The translations under genes and the position numbers were made by a program. 64,000 bases of DNA, from the NCBI GenBank assembly GCA_013397115.1, contig VWZW01004674.1, forward strand, positions 1,821,824 through 1,885,823. Direction: 5' to 3'. The notes beneath the pieces were generated by a model that did no database searches, was not told the origin of the DNA, and saw only the letters and a program-made list of their open reading frames with translations. Of this stretch, positions 54,571 through 64,000 are shown piece by piece (positions within the stretch are counted from its first letter, which is position 1; each line of letters starts with the position of its first letter). This DNA is from Edolisoma coerulescens. Taxonomy: Eukaryota > Chordata > Aves > Passeriformes > Campephagidae.

Positions 54571-57211
54571 AGGAGAGGATACTACACTGTACTGGACACG
54601 GCTATGAAGGAAACTGTGTGCACTTGAAAGTGGGGTTACTCACTGTGGAGGATTCCCTGTTTCTCTTCCTGAGTACAGGCCCCTCAGCACACCTGGGCAG
54701 CGCCTCCCTGCAATTGAGAAAATTTGGGTAGCCCTGTCCCCTTCTCTACGACATCACATCCTACTCTATAAAGTCAGTAAAAGTGCCAAGTATTACCACG
54801 AGAGTTCGACAATAATGGGAAAGAAACAATAAAGCTATGCAAACATCAGAAGTCACCCTGTCCTGGACAATGGGAGAAGGGAAAGCAGTTTGTGCTGAGG
54901 AAGCTGCACTGAACTGGTTGTGGGAAAAATGGCCAGACATACGGATACGGAAGATCATCTTCACCAAACAACAATGAAACCAACAAGCAGGATGCATAAC
55001 ACCACTACAGAAAGTTTAATGAAACCCACAGGGCAGATTTCAAGTACCACAGTATGAAGTGAACACATTCAGGGAATAATGACAAATTGAAATGCAGACT
55101 ATGTTAGACAGGCTGAAAGTGCTGGAGTAAACAATTGCCCATTGTGTGGATTTGCTTTACGCTGGACATGCAGCGTGGGCTGCAGTTCATATACCCCACG
55201 AATTTAGTTCTGTTCATCTAACCCTTTAAACCTTGTTATTTAAAGAACTGTTCATACCCTAACTAAAAAGCATTAATTCTCCAATTCAAACACTGCTGAA
55301 GTTGAAAATCCTGTTATTATGTACATGATCAAGTTTTCTTTATCATAAAAAAGATTAATTAGCAGACAACCTCAGTACGGATGGGTTTTTTCTGCCCCTC
55401 CCACCATGCTGTCCATCCTCATCGTTGTTCCTCCCCTCCCCCCAGTTTTAGCCTAATCATTTATCACAGTAAGAAAATAAAAATAATTACTTGTAAAAAT
55501 CTTTCAATGATAATATAATTTTCCTCCATGAGTTATGGAAAACAGCATCAGAGTATTATTTAAGATTCTGTGAGCTAATGAATACACTGAACTGATAATT
55601 ACACTAGTATCTCTTGCCTCTGCATCCCACCATTAACAGTGCTAAATGCCTGCAATTCCTTTTGCATTTCTTAGACTTTTAAAAATAATATTAGAAATTC
55701 AAACTGAATAACTAACTGTGCCTTAAGGCAAACAACATACTAAAATGCAGAAGGCATAGTTAAGTCATAGGCTTCTTGGTCAGACACAGTAATGCACATC
55801 AGGGGAGGAAGCCCTAATTTGTTTTAAATATCTTTCTTCTTCCTCCCACTCCATCCACCAACACTCGTATCATATATGGGCAGTGACTAATAATGCTGAA
55901 ATTAAAGCACGCCAAAGTACTGTCATGAAGAAAATGACTGTTTCAATATATTTTGTTAAAAAGGACAATGGCAGAAGAATGGTTTGCACTGACTGCAACC
56001 CCTATCACAGGGGATCAAATATGCTCTATTTATTCCTGCCATTCAACCATAGCCTTAAAAAGGGACAGCCGCTGAATAACTGGGACAAATAATGTGATAC
56101 CCATCAGGACAATCGGAAAGAGAACAGGAGTAGTCTCTGCACAGAGCACATTCTTGCTGTTCACTCAGACCCTGGTTAACAGCTCAAATAGAAGTCAGCT
56201 AAGATGCTCCCAAGCACAGTGGAAATCAAACCTCCCAACAAACGGCAGCAGCCTGACAAATTGTTGCATTCATGTCACCTACAAGTATCAACTCACAGCT
56301 TCAGAGGTATTAAATAATCACATAGATGCCACAAACACATGTATTCCCAGCTTCATTGGAAAAGTCATGTCAGGTATATGGGACAAGAAGAAATACAAAT
56401 TCCTTTTCTCACCAGGGCATCTATCATCATCTGTGTGTTGACAACTACTCGGAAAAAATCAGTTGCCACACCAGGGAAAAACACTTTCCAGTGAACTGTT
56501 AACAGGAAGACTCTAGTGCAGAGTTGAGACTCTCAGCTTTGCATAAGACAGAAATCCTGAATGCTCAGCTTGCCTACAAAATCGGAAGCGAATGTCTATG
56601 TAATTGATGGAATTATTAGTTTAATTTGTATACACAGATGCTTGTGACTACCTGAATCAGATCTGCTCAATCATTTGCATTTCAGACACTGAAGGGAACA
56701 CAGCAGAGGGACAGAGTAAAGAAAGGCAAACCAGAGAGTTGGCCCTCTTGCTACCCATAAACATTCCTGCACAAAGTGGGAAGCTTTGCCTGAAGCTATC
56801 AGTTATCACATTGACAGAAAATAATCCTTCTAAATGAGAACCAAGTGTGTTCTGATGCTGCATTGTGGTCCAAAAGCAGTGGGCAGATCAGCCTAGTGGG
56901 CTTGATGCTGCTGATTGAGTGACCAGACGGTCTGAAACCAGCCAGAGCTCCTTTCATTTCTGGATGCTGCTGGCAGGGATCTGAAGGTCAGGTAGCTGAC
57001 AAAAATCAGGACCATTTTATCATAATAGGCTGAGCCACTAGTCACAAACTGAAGCAATTCTCCTTAGAACATTATTTTAAAAAACTGAGGAGGAGGAGAA
57101 AGAGGAACAGTACAGTTATTCCCAGTGCTCCTACTAATCAGCTAAAATACAAGTCAGGCTGAACTACACAATGGACAATCTTTACTGCCCAAAGACAGCA
57201 GGGTGAATAAA

Positions 57212-57276
57212 AGAACAAAAAAACCAACCAAACAAACAAGCAAACAAAACCACCAAACAAACCCCCCCCAAAAAAC
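57212..57276 (+). repeat. A/C-rich simple repeat of (CAAA)n type
   Basis: Degenerate AAACC, CAAA and ACAAACAAG units end in a C run and an A run. The tract is in intron 1 and resembles those at 62184-62233 and about 716-765. Confidence 0.85.
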
Positions 57277-60200
57277 TTTCTTTCTCCTAAGCAGAATATA
57301 TAAATTATTTTCTAGCCACCCATTACTATATTAATGAATTGAAAGATGGAGTATCAAACAGGGTACAAGAAATAACAGTATCTTGGAAAGAATCCAGCAT
57401 TGTCTTCTACAGCTGCTTATGTGAGGTTAACAGGAGGACTGACTTCTATTGTGGGAAATGCCCCACTCAAATCTTTTGTGTTCATTTTTGATTAACAGCT
57501 TTAGTCATTGGGGAATTATCAGCAGCTTGGTAAAAGTTCAAAGCCCTTTGTGTGAAGAAAGATGGGTAAATGGTTCGGAGAGGAGGGGAGGGTACAGAGT
57601 GGGGGAAGAAAGGAACTGCAGAGAGATGGACGAAGAGGCAAAATCTGCAAAGGAAGGGTACATGATGCACGAAAAAGAGGGATGATAATAAGGGTAGATG
57701 AACTATGACCTATTTTAACACAAGTTCTCAAATAGGTATTCACAGAACTCTCGCTGATAGTGATCAAGAGAAAGGTAAAGAGTAGTTTCCAGGTACTAAA
57801 ATATTAAAAGAATTTGAAACAGGAGTAATAATTCTCCTGGTAGGACTTCTGTCTTTGAGCAGTTGCAATTACAATAAGGAAATTATACAACCTAAGTACA
57901 AGAAGGTGCATTTCATAAGACATGTATGCTCTCAGTATGCTCCATACTATGAATTTGTCTTTGTAATTCACGTGACACTACAGATAAGCATGAAAAGAAA
58001 CATCAAGCAAGGAAAGGAACAAAGATGTCACATGAATAACAAAGCAACACGTAAAAAATACCATAACATGATGAAACATATTAAGTTTTAACATCTTGCT
58101 AGTCCACACTTTTTTTAGGTTCAGAGGTAACACTAATGACCAATAGAGCTCAAATGGTTTAAAGCAGACTCATAAAGTAATTTTCCCCAGCTCTCTTTCA
58201 GTGAAAAGCACTTTGTTGTTCCTTTAGCGTGAACTATAGGCAACAACTGGGCAAGTGTCTCCTGCAAGAGAATTTCTACTATAGAATTTGTTTGCAAGTT
58301 GGTCTTAAACCATCTAGCTTTGCTAACCTGCCAGATACATAGGCATTATCACCATCTCCTAAAACACTGAATGAAAGAAAAGGGCAAGAAAGAAGCTGAA
58401 TAGTTTCTTTGTTCATGCCATTGCTTTAATGGGATCATTTGAGGCTTGTTCTAAGATGTCTGAAACTTTTATTGTTCCTCCCAAAATTTATTTATAATGG
58501 CATAGTTCAAATGGATATAAAGGCAGCTTTGGAAATTCCACATAAACTGTACACTTGACATTTTGAATTCAAAAGAAATTGGATTACAGTTCAGTTAAAA
58601 TTAGCATACAATTGGGCTATTCCTTTAAAAGGCACAAGCTTTAACAGCAGTGACATCCTGCCTTTGCTAGTGGTCTCATACATCACAACAGAAAATGCAG
58701 GGTGAAGTTTTTAGCTCTAAACAACTGACTTATAATAACTCACTGATCTAGTCTAACATACTGAAAAAAATGGAAGCTTTATATTTCTCTCTTTACTAAT
58801 GCAATCAGCCTGCCCAAGCAACCAGGAACTTTCACTTAAAGGCTCTGTCAGGACAGATCCATAAACACCTCTGTGACTGTAACAGGATAAACCTAGTGAG
58901 CAGACAGAACCCTATCAGATTTCTAAGACCAGGATCAAAGATACCCCAGTGAGCATGGTGTCAAACTTGCTACCCCAGTAGGGGTTCCACTTTTAGCAGC
59001 AGGATTACTAACAATGATTTCAGTTCAAGCAATGGAGCATCCAGATTCCCAGAATGACTGCTCACTTCTGACAGTGAAGTCCAGACTTCTGCTTAGCCAC
59101 ACAAGTCATACCTCTCCTTGTTTTCTGTTGCAATACTCCATTGCCTCTCACTCTGCCCAGCCTTTCCCTACTCTCAAAGTGACACTCTCGTCTTCTGAGG
59201 TGCTGCAATACCCCTAACTCCCACCTTCACACATCCCTACCAAAATACCTTTCACCCCTAGTCCTTACCACAGTACAGGCCTACAGGATATTCCTACGTC
59301 CTCTACCCCCTCAAACATGAGCACATTCACACAGATGCAGCTCATGCCATAGGTCCCCCAAAACCTGCACAGAGGCACGCAAGTGCTTCCCAGATAATCA
59401 GCACTGGTACCTTGCTGGCAGCACACTGCAGCTCTTAGGTGCTGACAGGACAAATTGTGATGTAAACCTCCTCTGGCTTGTGGACCATATTCTCTTGCCT
59501 ACTTAGTTTAGAGTAGAAGTTTCACCAGTGCTGACCCAACTGAAAAACTTGGGTCAAAGCTTTTAAAACTACAAATCATTATTTCAGAGAAGGGACAACG
59601 AGCAAAAAAAAAAGCTCTGGCATCCAAAAACAGTACTGAAATCTGTACTCATTCAGTGATCACACAGGCCATTTTCCTGAAATGCCTCTAATTGTGGCAG
59701 GGATAAAAATTCCCCTTTGGCACCTACTTGGAACAAAATGAAGAGAGACCTTGCTTAGGTAACTGGAACTAATGCAGCTGAATCGATACCAGTGCCCTGT
59801 CAGCTGCCTTTACATTACAGATAACAGAGGAAAGAACTACCATCGGTGTGAATACATTCATCACTACTAAAGGAACAAAACACACTAAAAAACTAAGAAA
59901 CATCAAACCTTAAACATATTTTTTCCATATATGCTGTTTTCTCTATTGGAAGATGATACAGATTTTTTTTTTTCTGAGGCACTGAAAGGTTTGCTGTATA
60001 ACTTACGTTTCAGCATAGTAGGATAAATTAAAAAAATAATTACAAAGAGCAGAACTTTACAGAAAAATCAGCAGAGAGAATGAATATATGTTTGTTTCAG
60101 AAGCTTTCATTGCTTATTTTCCTCAGGCAAGTGTAATGTGTAAGGGTTACTTTTAATGTGAGAAATAAAATTCCTACTGGCTACTCTCCGAATGCACCAA

Positions 60201-61379
60201 ATTTAACAGGAGGTGACAGTTGTGCTGATTTTCTTGCCACTGCTTTACTGTCAGAGCTTATCTTGTTAGACAGTGTCCTAAAGATACAGACCTAAGATTT
60301 CTAGAAGGCGAAAAAGAAAACAGGGAAAAAGAAAACAGAAGAGAAAATAGAAAACAAAATATTTTAAACTATGCACTCCACATAAAGATTCTTACATATT
60401 GGTTTTAACCATTTTAAGCATTTCACCCTGGTAAAACTGACCCACTAAAAAGAGAAGTTTAACTCTGCAACTGACATTGATTCCCTTGATGCACCATGAA
60501 TATATTTATGTTTATAGAATATGTTTAATGACAGCAAACATTAAACCATAAAAATTATACTTCTATTTTAATTGTGTGGGATAGATGGCAAGAAACTAGC
60601 TCATTAAATTTACAGCACATTTTGATGTTTTGGTGAACAACCAGGATAAGTCACACGGATCATCTTAACCTCAGAAGGGAAGTCCATAAACTTCACAACT
60701 CATTTGTCTGGACTGTTCCTCATTCACAGGATGATACACCCTTCAAAATAATAAGCAAATGGAGATGCAGAACATAACTAAGAATCTTTCTTAATAATTG
60801 TATCCCAGAAAGAAAGACCACAATGTGTCTAATGCACAGAAAACACTGAATTAAATTCCTAAGAGGTGCACAGCAAGCGATAAAGCTGAAAAATTCAGAA
60901 GTCCCTTGCAATCACAGGCACAACAGAAAGCCACTTTCAGTTCTTTAAGTTCCCTGAGTCTACCTGTTCAAGTACTGAGAGAAAACGGAAAACCAAAATT
61001 TCCACAAAATTAAAAATTTTGATCCAAAACAAATGGCTTGGTTTTGGAGTTTTTAGGGGGGGAGGGAGAAGTGTTCTTCATTTTAAATAGGACAGCTATT
61101 ATTTCTTGTCGGAACAGACAATAGAAAAGAGCAGAGTTAAGAGTCCTTGCATGTTATGCACCTTTTTTTCCTTCCAAAGCCTGCACAATTATTTCACATC
61201 AGGTTTTATTAGTCTGAATCATGACATCATTATGTACAGAGTACAGTTCACTGGCACAATCCAGATCTACTGCCTAAATTGCTCTGAGAATAGATACGAT
61301 AAGTCATGTTTTTGAACTAAAGAAATACAGCCTTCTCAAAGAATATGTAAAGAGAGAATTCTCTTGTTAGCTGTCAGTG

Positions 61380-61700
61380 AGATTTTGCTATCTCTGTTAA
61401 ATATATAATGGTTAGTGTCATAACGAAGATCAGCCATCGTGTTATGGCATTTATCTTCATGAGTGAAGAGAGGAAGGGCTACTGTGATTTATTCCGTCTC
61501 TCCTCATGAGACGATTAATGTCATAAGAGATTAGTCTTCAGTACTGACTTGTACACAGAATATAATACAGGGCTGGAGTGGGATGCTAAGCAGTTTTAAT
61601 TGCCACAAGTTTGGAAGCCCACATTACTTACATATGGCACGGTTGACAATTAGTCATCTAAGATTTTCAAAAATAGGAGAATATTTTGCAGCTCACTAAC
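61380..61700. promoter_or_regulatory. Candidate conserved non-coding block in ASXL3 intron 1
   Basis: The sequence has unique composition, several ATTA/TAAT cores (GACGATTAATGTCATAAG near 61511, GTTTTAATTGCC near 61593), CpGs in an AT-rich setting, and a small dyad TCTTCA-TGAG-TGAAGA at 61454-61469. This resembles enhancer-type conserved elements. Conservation itself was not tested. Confidence 0.3.
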
Positions 61701-62183
61701 TCATCCATTTTGTGTCATTTATTTGTTCAGCCCTTCTTAGCAGTCTTTCCACACAGTCCCTTCCTCCATCTCATCACCTAAGTCCACCCACACTTGTCCT
61801 CTTAAACACAACATTTATTGTAAAACTGAAGTCCATACTGGTGGTATATATCAATTTTTGGTAGCATCTGTTTAAACGTTTAAAAAATACACTATTTAAC
61901 AACTATTACTAAGAAACATTTGTCACAACACAGGCAGATTAGAAAGAGTATATAATGGCTCTGTATCTAAGTTTGTATAAGCTGTATAAACAGCTTTCCT
62001 CAAGATTTGAGAAAAGTTACATGCTCACCTCTTCCCAGGGACCTTGTAAAATAATCTGACCATCCTAAACTGAAGGTAATAATTTTTCAAAAGCTTATCA
62101 CTTTGGAGAAATGCACACAGAATGTTTTGTTTACATGCTGCCTGCTTCTTCTTATGGAAGCAAATACTTCAAATAATACTGTA

Positions 62184-62233
62184 GTAAAATAAAAATAAAA
62201 CCAAAAACCCAACAAACCAAACCAAAAAAACAC
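62184..62233 (+). repeat. A/C-rich simple repeat
   Basis: This stretch of AAAATAAAAC, CCAAAAACCC and ACAAACCAAACC units is composed only of A and C apart from a few T. It is low complexity and no parent transposon is visible next to it. Confidence 0.8.
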
Positions 62234-63651
62234 CGGCATGATAAGCAAAAGTTCTGTTAAAAAGGGAAGAATTATTTTTCCCCCAAACTGAACATGAATA
62301 TTCTACATTTTCTTAAATCTCCTTTTCTGAATACTGCTAAATCAAAAAATCCCTTGATATAAAAGGCTTTTTCGTTAAAAACAGCAATTCCTTACCATTG
62401 GTGCACATCAAATAGAACACATTATTAAAAAGCTCTCATGATAAAGTGTTATCTTTATCGAGGCTTCTCAAATATTGACTTAAACATTTTTATCAGGCTG
62501 TTAATCACATCCACATTCAACATGAACAGCAACTGAGACCAGTCCTGACAGCCAGGTAACAGGGCAACATTATGGCAGGGAAAAAGTATTGTGAAAGCTA
62601 AGGACATTTCTTATTGATGGTAAGTGGATAGGAGAGAAAAATCAATGGGTCCTCATCAGTACAACTGTCTACCAGCTGGATGCTGATTTTCCTTAGAGAT
62701 TAAAACCAATAGGAGCAATCACTCGGCACAGGTGAACAAATTCAATAGGACCTCCAGTCTATAAAGAGGAAAAGTGAACAGTGAATTCAAGGCTGGAGTT
62801 CATGAAGAGACAAAATACTGATTGTTAAACCAACAGCTTGCAATCAGATCTTGAAACAAAATACAGAATATGTCTTCCCACATGGGGGTACAACCTGAAA
62901 CCGTTCAGGATAATCTGCAATTGTTGTGAAGGTTCCAAACTCCTGACTCTGCCTAAAGGAATTATTTCAAGCTGCAAGACTGGCTGATCCCTCCAAGTCA
63001 AGCTGGACTGGACTGACCAGGTTACAATGTGAAATGGCCATCAGCTACACACATCATGCACCCACCAAATGCCAGAATCACAGCAAAGTAATTGGTCAAC
63101 AGAGAGGAATCACAGAGGATTTTATAAGGGAATACAAATGCAGACTTCTCATAAAACTAGTCTTCCTGCTCAAGACAAGCTTCTTTTTTTAAGGGTCCCT
63201 AATATCATAGCATATTTCTTATCCTAAGACCCCTCACTATACACTGAACAGATGGAACTGTTACTTGTCAGGATGGTAACTGTAACCCAAGAAAAGAAAA
63301 CAAAGAGAGAGTAAAACATGGCTGTTGTACAGTATATTCTGTCATGCATTCTTTGCTTTTTCTATGAGAAACAACATAGGTACACATAAGATCAGAGTTT
63401 TCCCAAACTCACATCTCCTCAGCAAATGTAGCACTAAAAATTGTCAGCTCCTAGGAAATGCTACTGGCAAATAAATTCAATGTCTATGGGGTTTAGGCAC
63501 ATAATGTTATATTTAATGTTTTAGAAGTTGATAATATTACATTTTAGCTGTATAGAAAAATAATCTTTTTTAGCTGTAGGGAAAAATTACAGTGCCTCAA
63601 CTTGGGCTTCTGGTGTAACTACTGACCTCATACTGTACCTTTGAAACAACC

Positions 63652-64000
63652 AGAATCACAGAATCACTGAGGTTGGAAAAGACCTCCAAGGTCACTGAGT
63701 ACAACCTTTGACCGAATACCACCTTGTCAACTAAACCACAGCACTAAGTGCCACGTTCAGGCATTTTTTGAAAACTTACAGGATGGTGACTCCACCACCT
63801 TCCTGGGCAGCCTGCTCCAATGCTAAAACACATTTCAGTGAAAAATTTCTTACTGTCATCCGACCTGAACCTCCCCTAGTGCAGTATGAGGCCATTTCCT
63901 CTTGCCCTGTCGCTGGTTTCCAGGGAGACCGACCCCCACCTGGCTACACACTCCTTTCCACCAGCTGTAAAGAATGCCAAGGCCTCCCCTGAGCCTCCTT
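63652..64000 (-). mobile_element. CR1 LINE 3' end, truncated by the window edge
   Basis: The block starts with AGAATCACAGAATCAC, two copies of the 8-bp unit typical of CR1 3' tails in reverse complement. It continues GAGGTTGGAAAAGACCTCCA, then CCTGGGCAGCCTGCTCCAATG, TTCTTACTGTCATCCGACC and CCCCTGAGCCTCCTT. These are the standard 3' untranslated and terminal reverse-transcriptase region of avian CR1 read backwards. The element is better preserved than the CR1 at 32.6-35.1 kb and continues beyond 64000. The plus-strand open frame at 63768-63992 is an antisense by-product. Confidence 0.93.

Larger units (their letters stand above)
52823..64000 (-). other. ASXL3: ASXL3 intron 1 (partial)
   Basis: These 11.2 kb upstream of exon 2 lack the short Lys/Arg-rich first exon and any strong CpG island, so the intron continues past the window edge. 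They contain a purine-biased stretch (about 54180-54570), an A/C-rich simple repeat (57212-57276), another at 62184-62233, and a CR1 3' end at the right edge. Segments at about 55130-55700 and 61380-61700 look like candidate conserved elements. Open reading frames here are short and unrecognised. Confidence 0.8.

Noticed and set aside
63768..63992. 74-codon plus-strand open frame at the right edge.
   Set aside because: It is the antisense reading of the CR1 3' end, a well-known false gene call in bird genomes.
52823..64000. Search for ASXL3 exon 1 and its CpG-island promoter.
   Set aside because: No Lys/Arg-rich start peptide with a phase-0 donor and no strong CpG island were found, so they must lie right of the window.

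Overview
This is AT-rich vertebrate genomic DNA, most likely from a bird. The evidence is two kinds of avian repeat that I recognise by sequence: CR1 LINEs and a family of endogenous-retrovirus LTRs. No bacterial gene structure is present. Nearly all long open reading frames are chance products of low-complexity or repeat sequence.

The only protein-coding gene I can support is ASXL3 (Additional sex combs-like 3) on the minus strand. Four consecutive coding exons are visible, read from high to low coordinate: 52822-52740, 21761-21653, 20306-20195 and 10665-10544 (83, 109, 112 and 122 nt). All eight splice sites are canonical AG/GT. The reading phases join without a break to give 142 codons, about residues 19-160 of the protein. 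The first two exons carry almost all of the HARE-HTH winged-helix domain. The next two encode an acidic linker and the start of a Gln/Lys-rich region. The first exon (initiator Met, promoter and CpG island) must lie to the right of 64000. The DEUBAD, long disordered and PHD-encoding exons must lie to the left of position 1. ASXL3 is a chromatin protein that partners BAP1 in the H2AK119 deubiquitinase PR-DUB.

Layout. 1-10543 is the 3' part of the intron after the fourth visible exon. 10666-20194 is a 9.5 kb intron with a candidate conserved block near 16.5-17.3 kb. 20307-21652 is a short 1.35 kb intron. 21762-52739 is a 31 kb intron and holds most of the accessory sequence. That sequence comprises ERV LTR copy A (27.2-28.0 kb), a degenerate reverse-oriented CR1 (32.6-35.1 kb), an isolated CpG-rich block (36.1-36.4 kb), a long polypyrimidine tract (37.3-37.8 kb) interrupted by ERV LTR copy B (37.8-38.5 kb) and resuming beyond it, and an older CR1-like remnant (48.0-48.3 kb). 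52823-64000 is part of the first intron and ends in a CR1 3' end cut by the window edge.

I found no RNA genes, CRISPR arrays, operons or novel enzymatic system. The points most worth a second look are the in-frame exon pairing around the HARE-HTH domain, the intronic CpG-rich block, the LTR inserted in a polypyrimidine tract in the sense orientation of the host gene, and several candidate conserved non-coding blocks.
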